Positions 8,246-17,486 of a stretch of 53,378 nucleotides of DNA are shown piece by piece. The stretch covers positions 1 to 53,378 of the forward strand of contig NZ_JAFHKK010000019.1 in NCBI RefSeq assembly GCF_016937535.1, given 5' to 3'. The notes below the pieces were generated by a model. It was not told where the DNA came from and did no database searches. It saw nothing but the letters and a program-made list of their open reading frames with translations. The position numbers were made by a program, and so were the translations under genes. This DNA is from Sulfurospirillum tamanense (GTDB lineage Bacteria > Campylobacterota > Campylobacteria > Campylobacterales > Campylobacteraceae). Every line of letters starts with the position of its first letter. Position 1 is the stretch's first letter.

Positions 8246-9303
8246 TCTTTTAATTGCTTTTTGAGTTTTCCAATAGCTTCATTTTCACGTTCGCGCACAT
8301 ACTTCACAACAGCTTCATGCATCAAGGCATCTTTTGGCAAAAAGCGCATGCAAAAACGGTACGCATCTTCGTATTCGATAACATCAAGCACTTCTGCCTC
8401 TGTTTCCACGGAGACATTTTCATCTTCTTTCAAATCCAAAAAAACCCGCACATGTGCCCCAGCAACTATCCCTTCATTTGTTTTGCTAAGCACGCCCAAT
8501 CCTCCCGTTGAAATGTCAAACATAATGCCCTCAACCCCAACTCTTTTTTCCAAATCCACAAGCACAGCAGGTGTTGCTTTCCTGGGATGAACCCGCGCAG
8601 AATCACGCATGGCTGCAGGCATGTTTAGCAAATACATAAAGTTTTTAAGAGTAACTTCATGCTTAGGGATATTACAAACAACAACGTCCGCTTTTACTGG
8701 TTTGTTAAAAAATTCATTTTGTAAGATGTACGCTTTGTTGTCATTTTTCATGGCCAATTCTTGAAGTGGATCCATTCTAAACACCACTTCATCCTCGCCC
8801 ACTTCCACTACCGTTGCCTCCGAGGCAATGGGTACTCCTTCGTACAAATTCAAAAAAGTAATGGTGGCATTTTTATTATAAATGCCCGTAAACACATCAA
8901 GAATATTATTATGGATAAAAAATCCCGCCTCTTCTCCAAAAGAAAAACTCTTTACATGTAAAGGTGCCACAGAAGTCTCATTGGCATCAACATGAAAACG
9001 TGACGAAGAAAGGGTTTGGATGAGCTCTATCACCCAAGGTTCGTATTTTGCTTGGTTTATCAGATACAGCCATCCGCGTGCTAAAACCAACGAAGCCTCC
9101 ACCACACCAAGCGAACCAAGTAATTTTTCTCCTGAAGGAACGACGGGAAGGTAAATTGCTTCATAGAAACCCAAAAGCCCCTCTGTTATTTCAGGAGTTC
9201 GCTCATGCGCTAAAACATCAAAACAGTGTTCTAAAAAACTTTCTTTTTGGGATTCAAAAAAAGACTTCACTTCAGGACGCTGAAGAGGATGGGAGATTTG
9301 CAT
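8236..9303 (-). CDS. PilZ-domain protein, putative c-di-GMP receptor
   Basis: 355 residues, cytoplasmic, no membrane segment. The C-terminal third carries the two PilZ binding motifs: RVHPRK (RxxxR type, near 243) and DISTGGLGV (D/NxSxxG, near 266). The N-terminal 220 residues form an uncharacterised helical and beta region seen with PilZ in other Campylobacterota proteins. It would bind cyclic di-GMP and act on motility or surface behaviour. The gene stands alone, with AAGGAA before the ATG. It has an exact TTACATGTAA at 8952 read as LHV. The link to the EAL protein is by shared ligand only. Confidence 0.8.
   Translation of the reverse strand: MQISHPLQRPEVKSFFESQKESFLEHCFDVLAHERTPEITEGLLGFYEAIYLPVVPSGEKLLGSLGVVEASLVLARGWLYLINQAKYEPWVIELIQTLSSSRFHVDANETSVAPLHVKSFSFGEEAGFFIHNNILDVFTGIYNKNATITFLNLYEGVPIASEATVVEVGEDEVVFRMDPLQELAMKNDNKAYILQNEFFNKPVKADVVVCNIPKHEVTLKNFMYLLNMPAAMRDSARVHPRKATPAVLVDLEKRVGVEGIMFDISTGGLGVLSKTNEGIVAGAHVRVFLDLKEDENVSVETEAEVLDVIEYEDAYRFCMRFLPKDALMHEAVVKYVRERENEAIGKLKKQLKEYM
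8952..8961. repeat. TTACATGTAA element (in PilZ gene, LHV frame)
   Basis: Exact copy read PLHVKS. Confidence 0.9.
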
Positions 9304-9351
9304 GGGTATTCCTTGGTGTACGCATGTTAGAAAATGAATAACGGTTAGAGA

Positions 9352-10197
9352 TTATAACGCATCTTTTCCATTTTTAACGAGAATGGGCTCAAGGTGCAAA
9401 CACACCTGTGTGCCCGTGTGTTTTTTTGAAATAAGCGTAATAAAAATTCCATGTCCGTCACAGTAAGCCTTCACCATACTCAGGCCCAAGCCATAGCCCG
9501 TTTTATGTGGATGCGCCTGATAGTAACGGTCAAAAACACGAAACCGCGTCTCTTCATCCATGCCGATACCGCCGTCTTTTACAGACAATACACCTTTTTC
9601 AAGGCACACCTCAACCCAGCCCTTAGGGTGGTTGTACTTGTAAGCATTGCTCAGCAAATTAGAAACACTTTGTTCAAACCCTATTCTGTCTGTGTGCACG
9701 TATGTTGAAGTGAGCTCCACATGCACATTGACTCCTTGTTGCATTCCGCTACAGCGACCCAAACAGGCTTCAACTGCCTCTTTAGCATCAAACATCTCTT
9801 CTTTCACCAAGCGAATCTCACGCTTAATATAATACTCCATTTGTTCATACAGCGCATAAAGGTTGGTACATGCTTGGGTAATCCGTCCAAGGCGCGTGAG
9901 GGATTTTGGCTCTTGGGTAGTTTTTTCCAACAGGTGCACATTGGTCTTGATGGTTGCTAGTGGCGCATTGAGCTCGTGCAAGGTTTCGCGCACAAGACGC
10001 TCTAAAAGATGGTTCGTTTGAAACAAAGGAGAGAGAAGGTAAGACGTCACAAAAGGGCTCATCAGTGCTCCCAGCCCCAATGCCACGCCCCATCCAGCCC
10101 AAAACCCCCATGCCCAAGCTACACCAAACCCTATGCTTGTCACTATTGCTAAGGCACCAAAAAGCACACCTGTCTCCCGCCAAATACTACGCTTCAA
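9352..10197 (-). CDS. Sensor histidine kinase without an extracytoplasmic sensor domain
   Basis: 281 residues from a TTG at 10197 that overlaps the regulator stop by 11 bases. An open frame to 10266 exists, but it would overlap the regulator by 80 bases. Two close hydrophobic helices (about 12-52) leave only a few residues outside, so it probably senses within the membrane or through a partner. The H-box is ETLHELNAPL, the N-box SNLLSNAYKYN, G1 KDGGIGMD, G2 GYGLGLSMV. It autophosphorylates on the His and phosphorylates the adjoining OmpR-type regulator. It is last in the operon glnB - hydrolase - regulator - kinase. The signal is unknown. Confidence 0.85.
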   Translation of the reverse strand: MKRSIWRETGVLFGALAIVTSIGFGVAWAWGFWAGWGVALGLGALMSPFVTSYLLSPLFQTNHLLERLVRETLHELNAPLATIKTNVHLLEKTTQEPKSLTRLGRITQACTNLYALYEQMEYYIKREIRLVKEEMFDAKEAVEACLGRCSGMQQGVNVHVELTSTYVHTDRIGFEQSVSNLLSNAYKYNHPKGWVEVCLEKGVLSVKDGGIGMDEETRFRVFDRYYQAHPHKTGYGLGLSMVKAYCDGHGIFITLISKKHTGTQVCLHLEPILVKNGKDAL

Positions 10198-10849
10198 AGC
10201 GATACCCAAGCCCCCGCACGTTTGTAATGGCTTCTTTGCCAAAAATTTTTTTGAGGTTATTAACATACACCCGCAAAGCCCCTTCGCTTGGCTCTTTGGA
10301 CGCGCTCCATAAGTGCTCTATGATCATCTCTTTGGTTACCACTTTGCCACGGTGTTGAACCAAAAGAGTCAAAAGCTCTATATCTTTTGGATTCAAATCC
10401 ACCTCTTTTCTCTCTTTTAACAACCGTTTATGACGCATATCAAGGCAAAAGGTTTCATTAATAAAAAGTGGATTGCGCGAAAAGCCGCTGCGCAGGAGCA
10501 AAGCGTCAATGCGACACTGTAACTCCTCTAACTCAAAAGGTTTTTTGACATAATCATCCGCTCCCACGGCGTACCCTTTGAGCAATGTGGGTGTGTCTTT
10601 GGCAGAAGTGATGAACATGGCAGGCGTCGTATCGCCGCCTTCACGCAACAAACGCAAGCACTCAAGGCCACTCATATCAGACAAATTGATGTCCAAAAGG
10701 TACACATCAAAACGTGTGCGGTAGCTCGCCTCTAAGGCTTTTGCTCCTGTGTCAAACACATGCGCTTGGTACCCACAACACTCTAAAAAATCCTGCAATG
10801 TTTCGCCCAAAAGCACGTCATCTTCCAGCACCAAGACATTAGCATTCAT
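10187..10849 (-). CDS. OmpR/PhoB-family response regulator
   Basis: 220 residues. The receiver domain (1-120) has the acidic pocket LEDD, the phospho-acceptor Asp in YLLDINLS, the conserved Thr/Ser in FITSA and the Lys in YVKKPFEL. The C-terminal winged helix (about 130-220) has the WSASKEPSEGALRVYVNNLKK recognition region and ends GLGYRFEA, typical of OmpR regulators, which bind direct repeats spaced about 11 bp. It starts at ATG 10849 after AAAGGA and is coupled to the kinase downstream. Its targets are not shown here, but see the 11-bp repeats at 21.48 and 30.92 kb. Confidence 0.92.
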   Translation of the reverse strand: MNANVLVLEDDVLLGETLQDFLECCGYQAHVFDTGAKALEASYRTRFDVYLLDINLSDMSGLECLRLLREGGDTTPAMFITSAKDTPTLLKGYAVGADDYVKKPFELEELQCRIDALLLRSGFSRNPLFINETFCLDMRHKRLLKERKEVDLNPKDIELLTLLVQHRGKVVTKEMIIEHLWSASKEPSEGALRVYVNNLKKIFGKEAITNVRGLGYRFEA

Positions 10850-10858
10850 TGTAATCCT

Positions 10859-11626
10859 TTAAAAGGTGAGAACTTTTTTCATAATACTTTCCTTTTCAAA
10901 GGCATGAAGCACTTCGCCGTGGGTGGTTTGATCAAGGGTTACATGTAAAGCAAGATGGGAGATTTTTTCAATGAGCGCCAAGGTGTGTTTGTGGGGCGTT
11001 ACAGTGTCTTTTTCCACTTCTACAACAAAAACAGGTGCAGTAACATAGGACATATAGTGCGTAGATTCAAAGGGGTGTTTAATCAACCAATCAATGGGAA
11101 AATAAGGATAAGAGGCTTTTGCCAAAGCGCGAATAGAATCATAAGGGGTAATCAATACAAGCTTTTGCACCGCACGGTTGGCTGCGAGGTAGGTCGCCAC
11201 TCCTGTACCCAAACTGCGGCCCATGACTATCACATTACGCCCCTTAGCAAAGGTGTCGTAAATCTTTAAAGCATCGGCAAAAAGGGCTTCCTGAGAGGGT
11301 TGGCCACCAGATTTTCCATACCCTCGGTAGTTAAAAGCCACCACCTCTACAGCAAGGGCTGGGTTTAGATGGAGCAAAATGCGTGTCGCGTCGTCTGCAT
11401 TGCCGCCAAAGTAGAGCAACACAGGCGCCTCTTTAAAAGGGCGATGCAACCCCTCCAACACAACATCAGAGGCAACTTCAAGGCGCAGTGTTTCGCAAGG
11501 GTAACAGGGAAAATCAAGAGGGGTTTGAATGGACGAAGCGTTAAAAATCTGACGCTCTTGGGTCAGGTATACATAGGCTAACGCGCCAAGGTATACCACC
11601 AACCCAAGAATTAGCCATTTAAGCAT
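10859..11626 (-). CDS. Alpha/beta hydrolase, membrane-anchored (ABHD13/YqkD-like)
   Basis: 255 residues. An N-terminal helix (MLKWLILGLVVYLGALAYVY) probably anchors it in the inner membrane. The hydrolase fold follows: oxyanion region YFGGNADD, FNYRGYGKSGG, nucleophile elbow GRSLGTG, acid Asp in EKDTVTP and His in TTHGEVL, so the Ser-Asp-His triad is complete. Natural substrates of this group are mostly unknown. ATG 11626 and GTG 11629 are both possible starts. It lies 8 bases after glnB and 9 before the OmpR regulator, so it is in one operon with them. It has an exact TTACATGTAA at 10939 read as LHV. Confidence 0.85.
   Translation of the reverse strand: MLKWLILGLVVYLGALAYVYLTQERQIFNASSIQTPLDFPCYPCETLRLEVASDVVLEGLHRPFKEAPVLLYFGGNADDATRILLHLNPALAVEVVAFNYRGYGKSGGQPSQEALFADALKIYDTFAKGRNVIVMGRSLGTGVATYLAANRAVQKLVLITPYDSIRALAKASYPYFPIDWLIKHPFESTHYMSYVTAPVFVVEVEKDTVTPHKHTLALIEKISHLALHVTLDQTTHGEVLHAFEKESIMKKVLTF
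10939..10948. repeat. TTACATGTAA element (in hydrolase gene, LHV frame)
   Basis: Exact copy read ALHVTL. The 5' flank is G, the other departure from the 12-base consensus. Confidence 0.9.
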
Positions 11627-11634
11627 CACTGTTA

Positions 11635-12051
<417 letters not shown>

Positions 12052-12056
<5 letters not shown>

Positions 12057-12573
12057 TAATTGTAATACTAAGAATTGTTTGGTTTTCAACAGGGCGGTCC
12101 CTTTGACCTACGGCAGTACGTTCGATTTTGCGCACCACATCCATCCCCTCAACCACTTCCCCAAAAAGCGTGTGGCGGCCGTTGAGCCATGGGGTGGGAA
12201 CGGTGGTGATGAAAAACTGGCTTCCATTGCTGTTAGGGCCCGCATTTGCCATGGCTAAAATACCCGGACGATCAAAGACAACATTAGGACGAAACTCATC
12301 TTCAAAAGGCTCTCCCCATAGGGAAACACCACCACGACCTGATGCGGTTGGGTCGCCACCTTGAATCATAAACCCTTTAATCACACGGTGAAATACAGTA
12401 TTGTCATAATAGTTCTTTTGCGCCAAACCCACAAAATTCTCTACCGCTTTGGGTGCAATCTGCGGAAACAATTCGACCACAATGTCTCCTTGGCTTGTGT
12501 GAAGTACCGCCGTGCGCGCCCACGCGCCCAATGCCAATGCCACTATCAAAAAGGCTATTTTCATTACTTTCAT
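12052..12573 (-). CDS. Cyclophilin-type peptidyl-prolyl cis-trans isomerase, exported
   Basis: 173 residues. A signal peptide (about 1-19, AFLIVALALGAWA) sends it to the periplasm. The catalytic core is complete: FHRVIKGFMIQGGDP with the active Arg, GSQFFIT, and LNGRHTLFGEV; the Trp of the cyclosporin site is in TPWLNG. It catalyses proline isomerisation during protein folding. The start overlaps the stop of the response regulator as ATGA, so it is probably the last gene of the binding protein - kinase - regulator operon. A long inverted repeat follows its stop. Confidence 0.93.
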
Positions 12574-13235
12574 GCCTCTTCCTTTCCTATAAGTTCACTT
12601 TGCTTAAAACGGTACACTTTGTTTTTCACTTTTTCCAAAATTCCTGCTGCTATCATTTGTTTAAACATATTTACCACCGTAGGCTTACTCACCCCCACTT
12701 CTTCCATAATCTCATGGTACGCGCCGTGAAAGACGTTGTTTTGATCCCGACGGTCAATCATGTAGCGTAAAATGGCTATTTTTTTTCCACCAATGAGTGC
12801 TGAAAGTGCTTCTACTACGTGAGCACACCCTTGAAGCTTTTTATCTTGAATTTTAGGCAAAACAGCCGAATAAAGAGCGTTGATGAGCTCTTTGATATTC
12901 AGAGGTTTTGTGATAAATCCTTCCACTCTCAACCGAATGGCCTCTATCAAATACGCGGTTTCTGTAAAGGCAGTGGTGATAATCACGGGTGTTGTTTGGT
13001 GGTGCTCTTCACGCAAAGCACGCACCATCGCAATACCATCAAGCTGGGGCATCATAATGTCAGTAATAATCACATCAAACTCGCGCTCTAAGGCTTTTTC
13101 AAGACCCTCTTTGCCGTCCTTTGCAACCACGACCTCTTTGACAAAATCTGCCAAAATCAAGCACGTTTGCTCCCGTGCGCTAGCTTCGTCTTCCACGTAT
13201 AGCACCACGCACTCTTTTAGGCTATCTAAATCCAT
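12570..13235 (-). CDS. Response regulator with a winged-helix output (RepL/Crp-like)
   Basis: 221 residues. The receiver (about 8-125) has YVEDE, the Asp in DVIITDIMMPQ, TTAFTE and the Lys in ITKPLN. The output (about 150-215) is not of the OmpR, NarL or NtrC type: the stretch around HEIMEEVGVSKPTVVNMFKQ followed by AGILEKVKNKVYRFK reads as a helix-turn-helix plus wing and resembles RepL or Crp-family winged helices. The assignment is by eye. It overlaps the kinase stop by one base (TAATG) and the cyclophilin start by four, so it belongs to the three-gene sensing cassette. Confidence 0.85.
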   Translation of the reverse strand: MDLDSLKECVVLYVEDEASAREQTCLILADFVKEVVVAKDGKEGLEKALEREFDVIITDIMMPQLDGIAMVRALREEHHQTTPVIITTAFTETAYLIEAIRLRVEGFITKPLNIKELINALYSAVLPKIQDKKLQGCAHVVEALSALIGGKKIAILRYMIDRRDQNNVFHGAYHEIMEEVGVSKPTVVNMFKQMIAAGILEKVKNKVYRFKQSELIGKEEA

Positions 13236-14842
13236 TATTGTCCTTTTATTGGTATTTCACCTGTTGGAATTTTTATCTCTATCTTTGCGCACGATGGATA
13301 CTCTTTTCCCTTAAAAAAATAGGTTGTATTTGAGGCACGAATGGTGCCTTGCATCTGGTTTTCAATGATTTGTTTAGACATGTACAATCCAATTCCCGTG
13401 CCACTAGCTTGGTGCTTGGTGGTAAAATAAGGATCAAACATGCGCTCTAACACTTCAAGGGGAATTCCTCCGCCATTGTCGATAATTCCAACGCAACTGT
13501 ACGCCTCTTCCTGGGTAATCTCCACCACAATCCACCGCTTGCCTTCTCTTTTTTCAAGAGCGTCTTTGGCGTTAGAAAAGAGGTTCATGATAACTTGCGA
13601 AAATTCATTAGCGTATCCAAATGCTTGGCAGGCACCTTTACATGTAAGGGAAATTTCAATGGCATCTTTAGCATAAAAATCACGCATCATTGCGACAGTA
13701 TGGTTGATGTTTTCACAAAGGTTAAAAACCCCTTTTTCTCTGCCGGTGTGAAAATAGTTGCGAAAATCATCAATCGTTTTTGACATGCTGTTGGCAAGCA
13801 TGACCCCCTGGGCCACTTGTGCATCCACAAAAGCTTCATCCAACTTCCCATGCATCTGCTTGGTTTGAAAACTTTGGACAAGCAAGGCCAAGGCATTAAG
13901 AGGCTGGCGCCATTGGTGGGCAATGTTGCCTATCATTTCACCCATGGCCGCAAGGCGTGACTGACGGTACATAATCTCATCTTTTTGGCGGCTTTGCTCA
14001 ATTTCTTCGGCGATGCGTTTTTCAAGACCCTCGTTTAGCTTCACCAATTCTTTTGTTTTTTCTTCGACAGTTTTTTCCAAATTGGCATACAAGGCACGTA
14101 TGTGTTGCAAGATAACCGCGGCAAACAAAGCTGCTACAATAATCGCGAGCACAACTCCTGCAATAATCCATTCAAAAGTGGTGGTGTAAACTTGTTCAGT
14201 ACGTCGCTTACCCCCATTGGCCGCTTCTAGGGAAAAATCGATGAGTTGGGTAAGGTGGATGTTGACCGAATGAATCGCAGGATAAAGGGATTCACGTAAC
14301 AGCATAAAAGCTTTTTGTGTTTCATACTTTTCAAAGTGCTCAAACATAGCCTCCAAGATTCCGTTAACGCGCGCGATGCGCTCTTCTGTGCGAAACACTA
14401 AATCTTGCTTAAGCGCTAAAGGGATGGCTTCTCTACCCTCATCAGAGGTTAACCCCAAATTACGAAACACACGTACCATCCAATCGCCCTCGTCCGCCTC
14501 TAAACTTCCCTTGTATTCCCGCCAACTGCGGTGCACCAACTCTTGGGCCAGTTCTATTACCCGCTTACCGTCCCGCACACCAACTTCATTGGCTTCAATC
14601 TCGCGCAAGGTGTCAAGGATGTTGACCGTGTAGACGTCTTTAAGGTTTTCAAGCTGAATCATGGGCAAGGTGTATTTGCTGTATAAAATGTCAAATTCGT
14701 ACTTCATGCGACTAAGCCCTAAGTGAGCAAAACTCCCTACAAGCAACATCCCACTCACCAAAATCATAAACAAAAGGGTTGTTTTGCGCGGTACACTCAT
14801 GGCTTGAAAAGAGGATAATACGCTCATATACCATTTACTCAT
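13235..14842 (-). CDS. Sensor histidine kinase of a binding-protein sensing cassette
   Basis: 535 residues. TM1 (about 18-40) and TM2 (about 228-250) enclose a helical periplasmic domain of roughly 185 residues (four-helix-bundle type). A coiled coil (about 255-290) leads to the HisKA domain with NIAHQWRQPLNAL, the H-box style common in Campylobacterota, and an HATPase domain with MNLFSNAKDAL, DNGGGIP and GTGIGLYM. It should phosphorylate the regulator encoded next. The gene upstream encodes a periplasmic ligand-binding protein overlapping by 8 bases, which probably presents the ligand to this kinase. It has an exact TTACATGTAA at 13638 in the rarer LTC frame. Confidence 0.9.
   Translation of the reverse strand: MSKWYMSVLSSFQAMSVPRKTTLLFMILVSGMLLVGSFAHLGLSRMKYEFDILYSKYTLPMIQLENLKDVYTVNILDTLREIEANEVGVRDGKRVIELAQELVHRSWREYKGSLEADEGDWMVRVFRNLGLTSDEGREAIPLALKQDLVFRTEERIARVNGILEAMFEHFEKYETQKAFMLLRESLYPAIHSVNIHLTQLIDFSLEAANGGKRRTEQVYTTTFEWIIAGVVLAIIVAALFAAVILQHIRALYANLEKTVEEKTKELVKLNEGLEKRIAEEIEQSRQKDEIMYRQSRLAAMGEMIGNIAHQWRQPLNALALLVQSFQTKQMHGKLDEAFVDAQVAQGVMLANSMSKTIDDFRNYFHTGREKGVFNLCENINHTVAMMRDFYAKDAIEISLTCKGACQAFGYANEFSQVIMNLFSNAKDALEKREGKRWIVVEITQEEAYSCVGIIDNGGGIPLEVLERMFDPYFTTKHQASGTGIGLYMSKQIIENQMQGTIRASNTTYFFKGKEYPSCAKIEIKIPTGEIPIKGQ
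13638..13647. repeat. TTACATGTAA element (in kinase gene, LTC frame)
   Basis: Exact copy in the rarer frame, read SLTCKG. Confidence 0.9.
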
Positions 14843-15971
14843 TACTCACCACCTCAAAAGCTTCGTTGCGGTATTGGGTAATGTAGACTTTTTCTAAACA
14901 TCCGCAATGGCTTTCTTCCTTCTTTAAATTACGCTGTTTTGACACCTGTGTTGCCATGGCTTTTATAAAGGCTTTTTTGCTAAAACGTGGACCAAGAGAG
15001 GCAAACAGCTGTGCTGTTTCTTGTGCCGCAAGATACCCTTCCAAAGAGGCAAATCCAACAGACGCTTTAGAGTAGTGGCGCTCCATGCTTTGACGGTAAC
15101 GCTCCAATGCTTCCCCTTCATTCCATGGCAAGGGTACGACTTGAGAAAAAATCAAATTAGAGGCCACGCACTGCAAATCAATCATAATCGTCTGAGCCGA
15201 AGCAAAAGAGACGATTGCCTTGGTAGCGCGGCTCAATGATGTGGTCACAGAACGCCGAATGAATTCAACCACCGGTCGCGCTGCGCCAATCATAATCACC
15301 GCATCAGGGTGAGTGGCTTCAAGCTCATAGATGGCATGGCCCACGGCCAGTGTGTTGCGTTTGTAACTCCCCTCTCCCACCAAGCGCATTCCGCGCTCTT
15401 TGAGCAACTCTTTCACCGAATGCAATCCCCCATGTCCAAAGCTGTCGTTTTGGTAAAACACGGCGATGCGCCCAAAACCCTTTTCATCAATCAAATGAGA
15501 GAGCAATGCTTTAATTTCCTGATGGTACCCTTTGCGTACATTTAAAATCAAAGGGTCATACGGGTTGCGCAAAAATGAAGCCCCAGTAACAGGGGCAATA
15601 AGCGGGGTCTCATAAGCGTGTACTAAAGGCAAAATTGACTCAACAGTAGGCGTTCCCACCACTCCAAACAAGGCAAATACGTGCTCATTTTTGATTAAAT
15701 CTTCTACGTTTTCAAGGGTAATTTTTGGTTCATACTGGTCATCTTTAGCAATGAGTCTAATGGTTCGTCCATGCACGCCACCTTTGGCATTAAGGTCTTT
15801 AAAATAAGCGTCTGCCCCTTGGTAAAAGCTTTGGCCAAGCCCACCAAGGTCGCCCGAGAGGGCCGCAGACATGCCTAGGCGTATTTCATTTTCTTGGTAG
15901 GTATCGTAGTGGCGAAATACCAACCATAACGAAAAAAAGGCAAGGCTGAGGACGAAAATAAGCTGTTTCAT
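14835..15971 (-). CDS. Periplasmic ligand-binding protein (LivK/type-1 fold) of a sensory cassette
   Basis: 378 residues from ATG 15971; an open frame to 16052 adds 27 residues without family match. A single N-terminal helix (MKQLIFVLSLAFFSLWLVF) could be a signal peptide or an anchor. The body matches branched-chain amino acid/urea binding proteins: RLGMSAALSGDLGGLGQSFYQGADAYF, then FALFGVVGTPTVESILP and AVFYQNDSFGHGG. No transporter genes are near; instead it overlaps the histidine kinase gene, so a sensing role is more likely than uptake. The C-terminal HCGC near the end is unusual. The ligand is unknown. Confidence 0.87.
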   Translation of the reverse strand: MKQLIFVLSLAFFSLWLVFRHYDTYQENEIRLGMSAALSGDLGGLGQSFYQGADAYFKDLNAKGGVHGRTIRLIAKDDQYEPKITLENVEDLIKNEHVFALFGVVGTPTVESILPLVHAYETPLIAPVTGASFLRNPYDPLILNVRKGYHQEIKALLSHLIDEKGFGRIAVFYQNDSFGHGGLHSVKELLKERGMRLVGEGSYKRNTLAVGHAIYELEATHPDAVIMIGAARPVVEFIRRSVTTSLSRATKAIVSFASAQTIMIDLQCVASNLIFSQVVPLPWNEGEALERYRQSMERHYSKASVGFASLEGYLAAQETAQLFASLGPRFSKKAFIKAMATQVSKQRNLKKEESHCGCLEKVYITQYRNEAFEVVSNE

Positions 15972-15979
15972 GATGATGG

Positions 15980-16004
15980 TATAATAGCACCCAAAACGTA
16001 TAAA
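15980..16004 (+). promoter_or_regulatory. Candidate promoter elements before xth
   Basis: TATAAT at 15980-15985 and TATAAA at 15999-16004 both precede the xth ATG at 16027. The divergent binding-protein gene starts at 15971, so its own signals must overlap this region. There is no clear -35. Confidence 0.35.
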
Positions 16005-16026
16005 ATGACTTAATAGGTAAAGCAAA

Positions 16027-16788
16027 ATGAAACTTTTTTCATGGAATGTCAACGGAATCCGCGCTATTGCAAAAAAAGATGCCCTTTTACATGTAGAGGC
16101 TTTGGAGCCAGATATCCTCTGTTTTCAAGAAATTAAGGCGGAAAAAGAGCAAATACCGCCGCTGTTCTCCACCGCTTTTTTAGAAACCCACATTAACCCC
16201 GCGCTCAAAAAAGGGTACTCGGGCACCATGACGCTCAGCAACCGCGCCTTTACCAAAACCGATACCGCCTTGCACATCGACCACACCCACGAAGGGCGCA
16301 TTTTAGAGCACCATTTTGACGATGTGGCGCTGTTTAATGTCTACTTCCCCAACGGCCAACAAAGCGAAGAACGCCTCGCCCACAAGCTAAAATTTTATAA
16401 AGATTTTCTCGCCTACTGCGAAGCCTTACGCGCACAAGGAAAAAGCATCATCATCTGTGGCGATGTGAACACAGCCCACCGCGAAATCGACCTTACCAAC
16501 CCAAAAGCAAATGCGGGCACGTCTGGCTTTTTGCCCATTGAACGGGCGTGGATTGACGCGCTACTTGGCCTTGGCTACATCGACACCTTTCGGCACGTGC
16601 ATGGGGAAGTGAAAGAGGTCTACTCGTGGTGGTCGTACCGTTTTGGCGCGCGGATGAAAAACATCGGGTGGCGGATTGATTATTTTTTTGTTTCTGAAGA
16701 TTTAAAAGACGCCCTTGAAGATGCCTTTATCCTCGACCACATCACAGGGTCCGACCACTGCCCTGTGGGGATTTCCATTGACTTGTAA
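16027..16788 (+). CDS. xth: Exodeoxyribonuclease III
   Basis: 253 residues, standard length. Catalytic motifs of the AP endonuclease/exonuclease III family are all present: WNVNGIRA, FQEIKAE with the metal Glu, GDVNTAHREIDL, SWWSYRFGAR, GWRIDYF and the C-terminal GSDHCPV with the active His. It cuts at abasic sites and degrades 3' ends in base-excision repair. It is followed, with an 11-base overlap, by a methyltransferase gene. It holds a one-mismatch element at 16087, again read as LHV. Confidence 0.95.
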   Translation: MKLFSWNVNGIRAIAKKDALLHVEALEPDILCFQEIKAEKEQIPPLFSTAFLETHINPALKKGYSGTMTLSNRAFTKTDTALHIDHTHEGRILEHHFDDVALFNVYFPNGQQSEERLAHKLKFYKDFLAYCEALRAQGKSIIICGDVNTAHREIDLTNPKANAGTSGFLPIERAWIDALLGLGYIDTFRHVHGEVKEVYSWWSYRFGARMKNIGWRIDYFFVSEDLKDALEDAFILDHITGSDHCPVGISIDL

Positions 16789-17401
16789 GTGCTGCGGGGC
16801 AAATACAAAAGCATTTTACGGAGACTATTTTCGCTGCCTTACATGTAAAGCCATTTTTCTTCACCCAAGCCATCACCTCTCCTTTGAAGCTGAAAAAACC
16901 CACTATGCCTTTCATGAAAATCGCCTTGAAAACGAAGGCTATGTGCGCATGTTTGAGCAGTTTTTAACCTTTGTGGACGGCTTTGACCCTTACGACGAGC
17001 ACGTGTTGGATTTTGGCTGTGGGCCCAGCCCTGTGCTAGCCCACTTGCTCCAAACATCCGCTAACACCGTCCGCTATTTTGACCCCTATTTTTTTCCAGA
17101 TACTGCCTATACTTCCCACCAATACGACCTCATCACCTCCACAGAAGTGTTTGAACATCTCGCTAACCCTAATGCTGTGTTAGCCCACCTTGCCAGTTTA
17201 CTTGCCCCCAAGGGCCACCTTGCCTTGATGACCCATTTTCACTACGATGACCCTGAACGTTTTGCCGCGTGGTGGTACCCCAAAGACCCTACCCATATCA
17301 CCTTTTACACGCCCTACACTTTTGAAGTGATGGGAGCAAAAACGGGCTTACATGTAAAGGGCCACAACGGTAAAAATGTAATCGTTTTGACAAAAAATTA
17401 G
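16778..17401 (+). CDS. Class I SAM-dependent methyltransferase with N-terminal zinc ribbon
   Basis: 207 residues from a TTG at 16778, 11 bases inside the end of xth; the open frame back to 16715 would overlap by 74 bases. Four cysteines at the N-terminus (CKCCG and, about 16 residues on, CLTC) look like a zinc ribbon. SAM-binding motif I is VLDFGCGPSP, motif II region YDLITSTEVFEHL, then a family-typical LLAPKGHLALMT. The fold is that of a small-molecule or RNA methyltransferase; the substrate is unknown. It has exact TTACATGTAA elements at 16839 (encoding the second ribbon Cys pair, LTC frame) and 17348 (LHV). Confidence 0.82.
   Translation: MTCKCCGANTKAFYGDYFRCLTCKAIFLHPSHHLSFEAEKTHYAFHENRLENEGYVRMFEQFLTFVDGFDPYDEHVLDFGCGPSPVLAHLLQTSANTVRYFDPYFFPDTAYTSHQYDLITSTEVFEHLANPNAVLAHLASLLAPKGHLALMTHFHYDDPERFAAWWYPKDPTHITFYTPYTFEVMGAKTGLHVKGHNGKNVIVLTKN
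16839..16848. repeat. TTACATGTAA element (in methyltransferase gene, LTC frame)
   Basis: Exact copy read CLTCKA; it encodes a cysteine of the putative zinc ribbon. Confidence 0.9.
17348..17357. repeat. TTACATGTAA element (in methyltransferase gene, LHV frame)
   Basis: Exact copy read GLHVKG, 500 bases after the previous one in the same gene. Confidence 0.9.
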
Positions 17402-17486
17402 ACAAAACGTCGATTTTTTACAAAATATCAACTTCTTGTCATGAAACTGTGCTAGGCTTTTGGTATTTATTGCCCAAGGAGTTTTC

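Noticed and set aside
17401-17486. Sigma-54 or clear sigma-70 promoter before glcB
   Set aside because: No GG-N10-GC pair at the right place, and -35/-10-like words have wrong spacing.
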